A stretch of 64,000 nucleotides of DNA from Pammene aurita (lineage: Eukaryota; Arthropoda; Insecta; Lepidoptera; Tortricidae): the NCBI GenBank assembly GCA_947086415.1, contig OX352289.1, positions 15,658,275 to 15,722,274 of the forward strand, given 5' to 3'. Shown piece after piece: positions 1 through 11,275 of the stretch. The notes under the pieces were generated by a model. The model was given only the letters and a program-made list of their open reading frames with translations. It had not been told where the DNA came from and did no database searches. The position numbers and the translations under genes are program-made. The stretch's first letter is position 1; each line of letters begins with the position of its first letter.

Positions 1-265
1 ATATCTTAAAAGCAACGCAAATGAGAAAAGGTACAAGTGCAGATTCTTAGTAGGTATGTTATAAAAAACGTTAATGAGTCCTTGTTTAACTTAAAAGTGA
101 TCACAATGCAATACAAATCTTTCTAAGCACTTTGTATAAAAAGCAAAGCCAATTTTCCGAATTACCTTTAACTTTATTTTCCTATGAGGCTTGGCCTCGG
201 TTCTATAGGTAGATGAACGCAGTCGCATACACGATTATGTAAATAAAATTGTGTCTATTTCCTAG

Positions 266-344
266 GTCAACGACGGCACGCATCAAGACGATGGGAACTC
301 AACCAAAGACAATCAAGACAGAGACCTTCGCCGGGAAACTTGCG
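266..344 (+). CDS. nrf-6-like gene, first exon visible in window
   Basis: A 79-nt open stretch between acceptor TTTCCTAG (ending 265) and donor GTTAGT (345). It encodes 26 hydrophilic residues plus one base, which pairs in phase with the two bases opening the next exon to give Gly. No membrane segment. It is the least certain exon because hydrophilic linkers are poorly conserved; splice sites and phase are the support. Confidence 0.6.
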
Positions 345-3300
345 GTTAGTACACAGTCTTGCAACTGCAACTCTTGCGATAGCTGCCGGCAAATTACCGT
401 GATGTAATATTATATAACCGGTATATCGTTCTCCCTACATAATACTGAACGTTTACTTTAAACTTGCTATTTGCTGGATTTAATTCTGTATTCTGAACCC
501 GCTAGGAAAGTTAGTTATAGTCTGGCCAGCCAACGAACGCAGTAGCAATGTACGGTGAACAAAAGTATGACAACACTAAGAATCAGTGAAAAAAGCAGCA
601 ATGATCATCAAATTTTATATTTATATTTTTTAATTTTAGGTGGTATTTCCGCCCCTTTCATTAGGTGACATTTACGGTGTGTAAAAAAGAGACGGATATA
701 TTTCGTCTGATCTGTCGTCAACTGCAACAGATATTCTGGTTGAGACATATGGCTTAAAAATGAATTTAAATTTAATTGGGAACGTTGCAGAAGTTCTATC
801 TCACTCGCGCTTAAGATGAGAGAGTGAAATGCACTAGAAACAAATTCAATGTAAATTAAAATGTTCGTCATGAAATACCGTGTCTCATCAAGAAGGGTTG
901 CCACATGTACATATTTTGAATTTGCCGCGCGTTTCTACTGACAGAAATGGTTTGCCTGACTATATTTGATAAGTTAACCCTTTCACAGCCGATCAAGAGT
1001 CGAACTCGTTATTATGGCAGTTAAAATTTTAATAAAATTATAACGAATATGGTTCCCGTACTACATTTACCATGTCATCATCATCATCATTGGCCTGTAA
1101 CGTCTATGGCAGACGATTAGACGCAATGTCCAAAATTAACTACCATGTAACAAACAACAAACAATATAACTAGACCTTAAATAAGTCAAAATGACTAATA
1201 AATAAAATGACTAAAATAAATAACTAAATGAGTAATAACGGCCTCCTAGCCCAGTCGGTAGTGACCCTGCCTACGAAGCAGGAGGTCCCGGGTTCAAATC
1301 CTGGTAAGGGCATTTATTTGTGTGTTTATCACAGATATTTGTTCCTCAGTTATGGATGTTTTCTATATATATAAGTATTTATTTATATCTATATATTATA
1401 TATATCGTCGCCTAGTACCCACAACACAAGCCGTATTGAGCTTACCGTGGGCCTAGGTCGAATTGTGTAAGATTTTCCCTTAATATTTATTATTATTATT
1501 ATTATTTTATTATTAACTGAAAATTAAAATAAACTTTAGTATAAACTATAGTACATACAGGATGATTCATGAGACGTGAGCAGGAACAACCCTACACACT
1601 TAGTTAACGATAATGAATCGACCGCCATCATGTTTAAGTGAAACAATAACGCCTTTCAATTTTTTTTTACCTTTATGTTTCGTAGAAATTTTATTCTCTG
1701 TAATCATGGTCACCCCACATAAACAAATCAATAAAGATAAAACCTCTTTGACAATCATGACAGCACTTTGATTATGAAAAATTAAAAAAAAAATTAAGTG
1801 AGATACGATGTTTCAAAAGTAACCAGACATCAATTTGACACATATCACAGAAAAACAAGAGAATATAATACTCGACGGAGTATTTTAATTGTAGAGTGAC
1901 CATGCGTGTCGTAAATAATTTCAAACGTTTTATTTTTATTTAAAAAAAAATTTTGCGCTTATCACACTAATACTGATATCAAACAATAGCTTATTTTTAA
2001 CTGAATCCGTAGTGTTAAGCCTTCTCACGTCTCATGAATCACCCTGTATAAATAGAAAATTTGCCTTAAATCGCCGGCAAAATTGGCAGCGTTCCCAGAA
2101 GGCTGGCAGCATTGCCCCGTTGTATTGTAATGCCGATCCGCTGCGCTAGATATGATATGACCCAGCCCTTTGGTCACGCGTCAATTCCACTAATCGCGAG
2201 TAGTGGTTAAATACAAGTGAGTAGCGGTCAGTCGTTTCAACAATTTTAATGTAGGTACTTGAACTCCTAAGTCCTTATTAATCGATGAATTTTACTATTA
2301 GACAGGCAATATTCCTAGAGGTACTTAGTTCTCAACCATCCAAGTCGAGTGGGAACGTAGATAGCAGATATACAAAACGTTAACAATAGGTATACGTCTA
2401 GGTAAGATATTAAATTGTTTCAAAGGAATGAGGGTTTCCGCGATCGAGTTTTTCCTTAGATGGCAGCACCGTGGCGAGAGGTCTTTTTGACATCAACTGT
2501 CAAACTCCATCAATAAAAAAATATTAAACATGATAGATGTATTATGATAGCTAGATATCTCGCCACGGTGCTGCTATCTATTAAAAAACTCTATCTCGGA
2601 AACCCGCACTGTAAAAACAATTGCCAATAAGGCGTTGTAGTAGGCTACGTTATATGTAGCTGAGTGTCTGTAATGCACAGGCACAGGAGCCGAGGTGCTG
2701 CTGTCGTTCTCAATGCTGTCGAATGGGCGCGCCATCTTGAGTACGCACCGCCCTACCGACGGGGCGCTCACTTCACTACACGGAATTAGGTATGCTTGCC
2801 TAAAGGCCTGTTACCCCTTACTTAAGTCAGCATCTTTAAACGGGATTACTTCATACATGGCTAACGGCATAGTCCCCTATTTAGGATAGGATAATAATGC
2901 AAGGCCTTTTAGTGATTTAAGTACTTAATTGGAACTTTACTAGAAAAGTTACTTAATAATAGCTGTTAAAATAGTTGTATTGTATCTGACTTGTTTGCGA
3001 TGGTGGCATTAAATAGGTTTGTATTAAATATTTGTTTAGTGTATGTACTAACTTTTTGCGTTAAATATTCTGAAATACCAACATGTCATGCACAATGAAT
3101 ACAATGCGATCCCCATTGTAACTTAATATCCCTTTCCAGATTCTTATCAGTGGTATGGGTGATAATGGTTCATACTTACCTTACTGTATTTTACATCTCC
3201 ACGAACAAGACAATGAGAACAATAATAGAACGCAACTTCATGTACCAATCCGTTGGTAACGCTTCCTATTGCGTGGACACTTTCTTCTTCATCAGGTATG

Positions 3301-6300
3301 TCCAGTATAATTAAGTATAAGGAAGTTTAGTACCTATGTGTAGTTAACTTTTCAGTTATTGACAAAATATAACAAAACCACTCTTTTGTTTCCAGTGGCC
3401 TACTTGTTACAATCTTGTTCCTAAGGACAGAAGACAAGAAGGCCGCACGAAGAGAAGAAGTAAAACAACAGAAAAATAAACAAGACATTAACAAAAATAT
3501 GAACGGTTACACCAATTCTGCATTATCAGTGTCGGTCATAAGTCAGAGTTCATTCTGTCAGGACTTACTTGAGAAGCCTAAAGGAAAGTTTTATACGACG
3601 CGGGAATTTTTCAGTCTAATAAAGAACTTTGCGGTTTTGTTTTTCTATCGAGTTGTGCGACTGTCACCAGCGTACGCCTTCGTGATTGGTCTGAACGAGA
3701 TCACTCTGCGGTATACCAACTCGCACTCCGTGTTCGAGCCGGCACAGTACGACCACGTCACGTGCGACCAGTTCTGGTGGAGAAATCTCCTCTACGTCAA
3801 CAACCTGTACTCGCAACGTGAAATGTGTATGGTTTGGTCCTGGTACATGGCCAACGACGCGCAGTTTTATGTTGTTGGTATAATATTACTGTTAATATCA
3901 GTGAAGTGAGTGAACTTTATATCATTATACTGGAATATATAAGATTTGATAATTATTGAGACTTTATTTGGTGCTTGTTTGAATCCACCAGGCATCCAAA
4001 GTTTGCTGTGTGCTCATTGGGTATAATAATGGCGAGCTCTTGGGTGACCACCATCTACATCTCCGTGTCGAGTATGTACAAGGCTCGTATACAGGAGCCA
4101 TTTGAAATGTTCGACGGGCTGTACGACAAACCCTGGTCCAGAATCGGTCCCTATTTAGTGGGTAAGGCGATAAACTCCACAAAAACTACTTACCGACCTC
4201 CCAAGTGTCCTTTTTTGCTGTAATATCAATCGAACCTTTCCCGAAATGTAAACGTTTATACTTTATATTGTTAGATTGTATATAAGTACGTTTCAAATAT
4301 CCCTTTCGTACATAGGTCAGTGAGCCCGCCCTAAACGCGTTCCACAAAAACCGATCAGCCGGATGAACGCGATATCGATAACTTCACACGGCTGCCAACA
4401 TACACTTCACAAAATATTGTAGCAGATACAAACTCATTGTATTATTTCTGTACAGGCATTTCCAACACATACATGTACACACTTTGAATGAGGTGGATAA
4501 TACAAACCCGATATAAATTTCATGGCCCTCACAACTAAATACCTACATCTCGTCTTTCAAACCCATCTCACATGCGTACAATAGGCTTAATTTTGTGGAA
4601 GGGCATAAAGTACTATATATACTCAAAATTCAAATATAATATAATAACTATATTTACTTCGAAGGTACAATGTTTTAAAAATTAATTCTGTTTTTACATA
4701 ATGAATGTGAAGTGTTAATGAAACAATTATTTGAAGGTATGATTGTGGGCTGGTACCTGCATAAGACGAAGTGCCAGGTGAAGATGCCATACTGGCTGGT
4801 GGCCGTGGGCTGGCCGGTGTCCCTTGCGATAATCGGTAGCCTCATCTTTGGGATGGTGGACGGCTACTTCGAGGTCTGGCCGACCGCATTTTACGTCAGC
4901 GTGGGACATACCGGTAACATATAACAAAACATCTACACTATAAAGAGCTCTTACTACGAGTAGAATAACATGGGTTAAGATAGAAATTAAGGTTATGTTA
5001 GTATTAATAATACAATTAATTTATTTTTGACATTTAAATTCATGTATAGAATATTTGCACGCCTCTTTTGGCGGAATACGTGATACAATGCATATGTAAC
5101 ATCATAATAACTGTATGCAAATAAATGAATAATAAATAACATTTACTAATGTGACATCAACACTCTTCTAGATATGTTAATTATGGTATGAGTAGCTCCT
5201 ATTCTCATTGACAGTGTCTCTTCTTTCGGTTTACATTTGATTATCTAACGTTTATTATAATAACGTTTATTTTAATAAAAGTAACAAGAAGCATTTTATC
5301 AAGGAGTAGGTTTTCTAAAAATACATACATCGATCGCTAGCGTTTTTTGCATGTCGATGGAATCCCCTAACTGACTTTGTTAACGAACCAAGATAAATGC
5401 ATAGGTAACTGAACTGCAATTCCCGATAAAAAGTCCGTTTAATTAAAACTCTTATGGCTCGTAGTATGCATACCATTTTGCCTGCAGACTTCAATAGGTT
5501 CCGAAGCTCAAAGCGCACTTGCACTGGTTAGGAGTAGACTTTTTATTGTGTGAAATAGCCTTCATTTTCCTTTTCTGTGAGCGAGATGAAAAAAAGAAAT
5601 GCAATCAAAAATGTGGTCCTTTTTTTATAACAGTAGTTTTGTTTCGCCTTTCAATGCCTGGTAGCAAAATCCAGGAAAAATGTTAACCTTATTACACGAA
5701 ATTATGCATCCTTCATTCCATTCTCGTTGCCGCGGAATGGTACTTCATAAAGTAAACTTAACGCAGCTTGCTTAGAGTAAATTTATCCGCTTTGGCTATT
5801 TGATTTTAGCCACAAGTGTTAGTTCGAGGGGTTATTAATATTTGAAGGATTGGAAGTTATACCTAAATGTTGTTGTCTATGTGCAGGATGGGGTATAGCG
5901 CTGGCCTGGGTGAGCATCGCGTGCTGCTGCGGCTACGGCGGGCTGGTCAACTCCGTGCTGTCGTACCGGGGCCTGCTGCCACTGAGCCGGCTCACCTACT
6001 GCGCATACCTCGTGCACCCCACCATCATGATGTACACCTGCTTTCTATTAGATGGGCCCTTTCATTTGCAGAACTCGATGGTGGTTAGTATCTTATCTTG
6101 ACTATAAGACTACAATAAAAAGCTGAAAGATCAAACATGCATACACTCCAGGACGATGAATTCAACTTGTATGAATATGTATACATAAAGTGGCCCGTTT
6201 TTATTGTTGTCGATAATATATTGACCAGTAAAAAAAGCGTCAACGTAACTAATTAAATTAAGTACACTAAATAAAAATAATGTAACCCAAGCTGTTATTG

Positions 6301-6857
6301 AATTTCAACTTTCGTGAAACATACTAACACTATAGTGATTATAGTAACCCAAGCTGGTTCTATTAAGTACATAGTTGATTCCAAGACTTGCAAGTCTGCA
6401 GGTTTGGCGAATCGGGTAATGTTAAACTAGTAGTGATTGAGCCCAGATTAAACACCTGGAAGCGAAATTGCTCTCTCGAATGTAGTAGTTTAGAATTGAT
6501 AAAATACACTTCACTGAGTTGGTTTTGACCACATTGCTCAAAGCGATTGCATTTCTGATTACTCCAGTCCTAGGAACTATTCTCACAAAATAACCTAGTT
6601 TTGTATTCGTTAAAGATGTTAGCGTTATTTGGATTAAAGCTTGCTGCCTGTTGCTGATTAGCAAAAAGTCAGTTCGATGTAGCTACAAATAATATTATAC
6701 TTATATAAGTATAAATAGTATAATGTGTAGTGATAATGATAACATATGTTTAGTGATAGGTACAAAATGAGTACACAATTATTAAGATACCTATTTTTTT
6801 AGGGTTCCGTACCTCGAAAGGAAAAAACGGAACCCTTATAGGATCACTTTGTTGTCC

Positions 6858-6900
<43 letters not shown>

Positions 6901-9527
6901 AAGACCATTTTTCTCAGGAACGCGTGGAGGTATCAAGCTGAAATTTATATCAAATACTCAGGTCTATTGTCCCTTGGAGCTGTGAAAAAATCAAACTTAA
7001 AAGCCAACGCAATCAAAAGATACAGTCGATTATGCTGCGAATATTAGTTTTTAGAATAGAGTTTTTCGGCACTCGCAAAACCTACGGGGTACTTCCCGTG
7101 AACTCAGAAACTTGAAATTTTGCACGAAGCAACGTCATATAGCATAGACAACGGAAAAATTACAAAAAGTAGAAATTTTTAGTAAAATCATACAAAAAAA
7201 TATTTTTTTAAATTTTAAACTTACTACCTTTTTCCTCGTAAACGTGTGGAGGTAATAAATTAAAATTCATGTCAAATACTCAGGGCTATAGGACCTTTCA
7301 GATGTCGCAAAACCAAACTTTTATGTCAACGCAATCAAAAGAAATAGCAATTTAAGTTGCATATTTTGAAACTGAGTACTTGCAAGAAACTCAAAACCTA
7401 AAGGGTACTTCCCGTAAACTCAGAAACTTGAAACTTGGCACGAAGAAATGTCATATAGCACAGACAAAGGAAAAATTACGAAAAGTAGACATTTTTAGTA
7501 AAATCATACAAAAATATTTTTTTACATTTTAAACTTACTACCTTTTTCCTCGTAAACGCGTAGAGGTATTAAATTGAAATTCATATCAAATACTCAGGTC
7601 TATAATACCTTTCAGCTGTAGCAAAATCAAACTTCTACGTCAACTTTTACTTATATACCTACAGGTTTGTACGGAACTCTCGGTGCGCGAGTCCTACTCG
7701 CACTTGGCCGGTTTTTTAGGGTTCCGTAGTCAACTAGGAACCCTTATAGTTTCGCCATGTCTGCCCGTCCGTCCGTCCGTCCGTCCGCGGATAATCTCAG
7801 TGACCGTTAGCACTAGAAAGCTGAAATTTGGTACTAATATGCATATCAATCACGCCGACAAAGTGGTAAAATAAAACGTGGAATTTTTTTTTTTATTAGG
7901 GTACCTCCCCTATACGTAAAATGGGGAGTGATTTTTTTTTTCATTTCAACCCTAACGTGTGATATATTGTTGGATAGGTATTTAAAAATGAATAGGGGTT
8001 TACTAAAATCATTTTTTGATAATGTAAATATTTTCGGAAATAATCGCTTCGAAAGTCGGAAAAATAGCGTCCCCCCCCCCCTGTAACTTTTGCACCGTAA
8101 GTCCAAAAAATATGAAAAAAATTGAGAAGATGTGCGTTATGATAAACTTTATAGGAAAATTATTTTGAACATTATAGGTTTAGCCATTTTTGAGTTATTT
8201 CCAAAAAACTTCTTCCATAGGCATCAGATACGACCTTTTGGCATTAGTCTTTAACTCTTAAGTGGGTACACTTACTGTGACGGACGGAAAACTACGGAAC
8301 CCTACACTGAGCGTGGCCCGACACGCTCTTGGCCGGTTTTTTTATTTAGTGCTACTGTATGTATACTCTACTATGTGTACACTTTTTTTATTTACTCTAA
8401 GTACTTATAGTTTAGGCAAGCCGGATTGCTACATAAGCCTACTTCTGTAGCAGGACTTTTCCCTTTTATTCATTATATGCGATATTATTATTCTACCGTT
8501 CATGTGACAACAGTGGAAGGCAACTCGAAAATTGCTGAAACTGAAAACATGCAAATAAGAGATCAGTTTTGATTCCCGTAGGACGCGGCGGCGCCGACCC
8601 GTGAAACTGCCGTACAATCGCCGGCAAAAACTTTTAACACCAAAGTCTTATTGCTATTCCCCCGAGTTTCATTATTTATCAACACTGCGCACAATATTAT
8701 ATAGCAGCTTTCCATTAAACTATTTATCTACCTGCAGTTAGCTCTAATGGCAACACGAGCTCGCTCGCTTCACATTCCAGATGTGCTGAAGCGATAGGAT
8801 TTTCTTTTTAGGCCAAAAGAATGAGCCCAGTTTTCAATTATAGCGGCGGAATATGATTTCGTTTGTGATATTTGTCAGAAACTGGAAATATGTTGAGAGA
8901 CGGGAGAGGGAATATACTTACTTTCGAAAATAATTTATTTTTAGCCAATAACGTTTCCCCGTTTCAATGACTACAGAGAGAGGCACACGGGGGCATTAAA
9001 TCAATCGAACTCAGCTCCGCCTCCACAGGGCACTTGTGCAGCCAGAGCACATCGTTTGTTCAACAACTTTATTCGTTAAATTGAATATCTATCTGCGAGT
9101 ACTAAAGTCCATTTTATTGGGAACAACAGAACCCTTTAAAGTTATCCACCACAGACCATAAAAGCCGACTCAGAATGGAGATTATTGCGACGCGTCCGTA
9201 TTCATTCATTCAGTTTGACAATATCCGACCAGCATTCCATATACGAGTACGTCCTTTTCATGGCGGCTAAATAATAAAGAGCTCGCTCGGTGGGAGTTGG
9301 CGCTTCGCATTTATCCTGCGCACGTCGTAGCAACTATCCAGCAAAGCGGAAACTTTTATGCTTTACGTCGGTAACGAGATGTTTAATTGTTGCAGATAAT
9401 TTTATACTCGGGGTACGCAGTGATGGCGTTCGTCACGTCGTTCGTCATCTCGCTGGCATTCGAGGCGCCCGTCATGCGGCTGCTCAAGATCGTCAGCGGC
9501 GGACACCGCAAAAGCAAAAGCCATTAA
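266..9527 (+). CDS. nrf-6-like membrane acyltransferase, 3' eight exons (5' end outside window)
   Basis: The gene is joined from exons 266-344, 2681-2789, 3140-3295, 3396-3905, 3992-4161, 4737-4913, 5887-6083 and 9396-9527. That is 1530 nt, exactly 510 codons including TAA; every junction is GT-AG and phase-consistent. The 509-residue product matches the nose-resistant-to-fluoxetine family (Acyltransferase_3 domain, multi-pass membrane). Visible landmarks: LHGIR then an R-X10-H motif near residues 63-74, which the family places in the acyl-transfer site; CVDTFFFISG; RLSPAY; FWWRNLLYVNN; MCMVWSWYMANDAQFY; YDKPWSRIGPYLVG; and FEAP near residue 488 before a basic C-terminus. Family members run about 650-700 residues with an N-terminal cysteine-rich NRF domain, so upstream exons must lie before position 266. 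In C. elegans the family acts in lipid or drug uptake; the substrate here is unknown. No stop or frameshift is seen, so it looks intact. Confidence 0.93.
516..964. mobile_element. TATAGTCTGGC MITE, copy 1 (intronic)
   Basis: A 0.45-kb element with terminal inverted repeats TATAGTCTGGC/GCC(A/T)GACTATA and apparent TA target duplication, as in Tc1/mariner-type MITEs. Copies of the same sequence are at 24258-24706 (opposite orientation), 35890-36337 (same orientation) and, with a different interior, 34564-35735. No transposase. It lies in an intron of the nrf-6-like gene. Confidence 0.82.
1075..1135 (+). repeat. LINE-tail-like fragment with (ATC)n
   Basis: (TCA)n followed by TTGGCCTGTAACGTCTATGG resembles the decayed 3' end and ATC-type tail of lepidopteran non-LTR elements (compare 50405-50470). 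Family assignment is by recall only. Confidence 0.4.
1239..1513 (+). mobile_element. tRNA-derived SINE
   Basis: The 5' part is tRNA-like: A box TAGCCCAGTCGG, an anticodon-type arm CCTGC-CTACGAA-GCAGG and B box GGTTCAAATCC. The acceptor stem is mismatched, so it is not a working tRNA gene. A non-tRNA body follows (TTTATTTGTGTG... CCCACAACACAAGCC... CTTACCGTGGGCC) and a TATTATTATT tail. I recognise this as a common moth SINE. It is intronic in the nrf-6-like gene. Confidence 0.85.
1556..2048. mobile_element. MITE with CAGGGTGATTCATGAGACGTGAG ends
   Basis: A 489-bp element (1558-2046) bounded by inverted repeats of about 25 bp (CAGGATGATTCATGAGACG at left, its complement with one change at right) and flanked by TA on both sides, the Tc1/mariner-type duplication. 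AT-rich interior, no coding capacity. Confidence 0.85.
2429..2610. mobile_element. Palindromic MITE, GGGTTTCCGCGATCGAG family, copy 1
   Basis: About 180 bp, with arms of about 50 bp containing GGGTTTCCGCGATCGAG and AGATGGCAGCACCGTGGCGA inverted around a short AT-rich centre. The same family is at 46449-46636. It sits just upstream of an nrf-6-like exon. Confidence 0.85.
2681..2789 (+). CDS. nrf-6-like gene, exon 2 in window (LHGIR exon)
   Basis: Acceptor TGCACAG ends at 2680 and donor GTATGC starts at 2790. It encodes a first hydrophobic stretch (VLLSFSMLSNG) and ends inside the Arg codon of LHGIR, the conserved start of the acyltransferase domain. A palindromic MITE ends only 70 bases before this exon. 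Confidence 0.9.
3140..3295 (+). CDS. nrf-6-like gene, exon 3 (R-X10-H motif)
   Basis: Acceptor CCTTTCCAG, donor GTATGT. It completes LHGIR and continues FLSVVWVIMVHTYLTVFYI, placing His ten residues after Arg as in acyltransferase_3 proteins. It ends in CVDTFFFIS, the start of the next membrane segment. Confidence 0.95.
3396..3905 (+). CDS. nrf-6-like gene, exon 4 (central membrane region)
   Basis: The largest exon at 510 nt. Acceptor TTTCCAG, donor GTGAGT at 3906. It encodes a membrane segment (GLLVTILFL), a charged lysine/arginine-rich loop, then RVVRLSPAY, CDQFWWRNLLYVNN and MCMVWSWYMANDAQFY, the most recognisable nrf-6 signature, and a further hydrophobic segment. Reading without splicing hits TGA at 3907. 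Confidence 0.97.
3992..4161 (+). CDS. nrf-6-like gene, exon 5
   Basis: Acceptor CCACCAG, donor GTAAGG. It encodes a membrane segment followed by a loop ending YDKPWSRIGPYLVG, the conserved PW-R-x-PY-x-G motif of the family. The last base is the first of a Gly codon. Confidence 0.95.
4737..4913 (+). CDS. nrf-6-like gene, exon 6
   Basis: Acceptor TTGAAG, donor GTAACA. It completes the Gly codon and encodes GMIVGWYLHKTKC, then two hydrophobic segments ending TAFYVSVGHT. The acceptor has a weak polypyrimidine tract, but phase and family match are good. Confidence 0.93.
5887..6083 (+). CDS. nrf-6-like gene, exon 7
   Basis: Acceptor TATGTGCAG, donor GTTAGT. GC-rich compared with flanking introns. 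It encodes GWGIALAWVSIACCCG, then LLPLSRLTYCAYLVHP, the late conserved SRLTY-x-x-YL-x-HP block. It ends on a codon boundary. Confidence 0.95.
6794..7717 (+). repeat. Hairpin-ended lepidopteran repeat, type A
   Basis: Opens with T7AGGGTTCCGTA, whose complement ACGGAACCCT follows 15 bases later (left hairpin). It closes with a GTGCGCGAGT/ACTCGCAC hairpin and CTTGGCCGGTTTTTT. The interior holds three successive diverged modules of about 315 bp (each with AAATACTCAGG) and a (CTGT)n tract. No coding frame. Copy boundaries are T runs; no clear target duplication. Confidence 0.8.
6855..6901 (+). repeat. (CTGT)n microsatellite inside type A repeat
   Basis: About eleven CTGT units in a row directly after the left hairpin; type B copies have (CCGT)n at the same position. 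Confidence 0.95.
7718..8343 (+). repeat. Hairpin-ended repeat, type B, copy 1
   Basis: Starts at AGGGTTCC/GGAACCCT hairpin, then CGCCATGTCTGCCCGTCCG and (CCGT)n. It ends with an AGCGTG/CACGCT hairpin and CTTGGCCGGTTTTTTT. It begins inside the terminal T run of the type A copy, so the two lie head to tail. Other copies: 14162-14911, 53637-54476 (-) and 57395-58238. Confidence 0.85.
8344..9395. other. Rest of last intron: no recognised feature
   Basis: Non-coding sequence between the type B repeat and the terminal exon. No splice-compatible coding stretch and no repeat I can name. Confidence 0.5.
9396..9527 (+). CDS. nrf-6-like gene, terminal exon
   Basis: Acceptor ATTGTTGCAG. It encodes a last membrane helix (about 20 residues), the family hallmark FEAP, then a short basic tail and TAA at 9525-9527. 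The preceding intron is 3.3 kb, swollen by two hairpin-ended repeats (6794-8343). Confidence 0.95.
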   Translation: MILYSGYAVMAFVTSFVISLAFEAPVMRLLKIVSGGHRKSKSH

Positions 9528-9575
9528 ATACGCTTCTTCTAGTTATAATAATTTCTAGGCGCGGTAAATAGCTAT

Positions 9576-9581
9576 AATAAA
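9576..9581 (+). promoter_or_regulatory. Poly(A) signal of the nrf-6-like gene
   Basis: AATAAA lies 49 bases after the stop codon of the terminal exon; it is the first canonical hexamer downstream. It implies a very short 3' UTR. Confidence 0.6.
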
Positions 9582-10849
9582 TTAAGCGTTTCGCTTGTCC
9601 ATGTTGGAACGAAACTATTTGATGAGCTATTTGAAGTAGCTGCATAGCATTATTTATACGTTATTAATCCATATCGTGGTCACCGTACAAAACTTTATAA
9701 AGTATGCGGCAGCGTTGCGTTGTACAGTGGAGTTCAGCCGAACTTTAGCTAAATTGATATGCAGAGCACGTGAAGAGCAATGCGTTGCTAGTCGCAGCCT
9801 GCAAATTTTGAATCCGGCCTCTGTTACACCAACCAACGGAGGCGTTTACCTGAACAGTACCTAATACTTTTAATCTCGATAATTATTCAGCGAATAACCA
9901 AATAGGTACATAAAACGTATCAAATTTAATCATATCACACATATTTGTATCAAGTTATTCCATTTGAGAACGAATTAGAAACTCAACATTACTTCCCAGA
10001 AGTGAAGTGTGGCTTATAAAACGGCATAAAGGCATTAGTAAAATACGAGTAATATATAAGATGTAAGTAATTACATTGTTGAAAAGATGAAATTATGTAA
10101 GAATTTAAGAAAACTTCATTTTAGCCTTTTATTGCTCTTGTTTAATGCTCGCCGGACTTCCAAGTGGTAAATGAAGTACAGTCAGCCTTTAAGGTTTGTC
10201 ACACTATTTCGCCCAAACCATGACCGTGCCATGAACGACATGAACGTGCCCGTCACGAAACATGCAAAAATAGTACATTATTGTCGAGAAGGCGAAATAG
10301 CGCATTGATGGCTGAGTATTATGTTTAAACGGACGACTTTAGGAGTCCATTCAATTTAATACGAATACGAAGCCAACAATGGCCCTTCGCGCCGTGTCCA
10401 ATATAAGTAGTGCTTTTTTTCAAAAATTACAGCAAAGCCAAATGAATGACAACAAACAACATTGATATAAATACTGTATCTCAGAATAACCGCGAACATT
10501 GAATTACGATTCGAATCATATCTACCTCGGACCAAGAGAGAAACCGGACGTAACTCTTACTCTAATTCCCTAACCACAGTTGAACCTTATTACCGAGCAA
10601 AACAGTCGTTTATAGGTAACTACTAAAAAGTTGTAAAAACGGTCCGATAGAGAGCATAATAGTAGGGGGCGGTGTCTCACTCGGACTTGTTACAAAATTG
10701 TCACATTTGACACATTGACATTTTGATTGTCTGATGGAGTCATTACCTCCTTAGTCATAACGAGACACAGTCCCCTAGATAACTCTCTCTTTCGGCCTCA
10801 CTTTGTGACCGAAGAGTATACTCCAGTTTAAAATGATAACTTCATGATA
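9582..10849. other. Intergenic, nothing identified
   Basis: AT-rich sequence after the nrf-6-like gene. Short open frames at 9654-9864 overlap on both strands and show no family resemblance. Confidence 0.5.
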
Positions 10850-11275
10850 TCTACACATTATCTCCATCTCCATCGCTTGTCATTTTGATTGACAGTGACA
10901 GATATAGTCGAAACTACAATTTCATATGTTCGCGGTACACGTTCAGCTTTGCCGCCTTTACATATTTTTAATTAAAAAGTTTAATGTGTATTTTTCTTCT
11001 GAAATGACCGCAAGCTATTTAAGAGATAACTAAAAGTCGCGGTACCAACATTATAGATAACAAATCCGATGTTGTATTTCGTCTGTTTAGGAGCTTTGCT
11101 TTTATTTTAGTATGGCTGTTGAACTTTTTAAAAGTTTGCACCTCGTCAAAAATGAAATTTGTATACAACATTTTATGTTGCGAAATCGAGCCTGCAATTT
11201 CTGTAACTTTGTAATTTTTGTTTGTCCATAAGGTAGGCACTAGGCACTTCGCTTCCTTATTGTAAGCCGTAAAAG
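10850..11275 (+). repeat. Dispersed repeat E, copy 1
   Basis: The same sequence recurs on the other strand in three pieces: 27130-27360, 34542-34563 and 35736-35889, which were one copy before later insertions split it. Shared landmarks include CCATCTCCATCGCTT, GACCGCAAGCTATTT and AACATTATAGATAAC. No coding frame and no clear terminal repeats. Confidence 0.75.

Noticed and set aside
608..904. 98-codon frame on - strand
   Set aside because: Inside a TATAGTCTGGC MITE; frame not preserved in the copies at 24258 and 35890.
1239..1312. Functional tRNA-Arg(ACG)
   Set aside because: Anticodon-type arm and B box are present, but the acceptor stem is mismatched and a SINE body and TATT tail follow.
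7846..8106. Similar small frame also at 14202-14450, 54094-54294 (MVQKLEGGTHIF-like)
   Set aside because: It lies on the same strand of every type B repeat copy; similarity reflects repeat DNA identity and lengths differ through indels.
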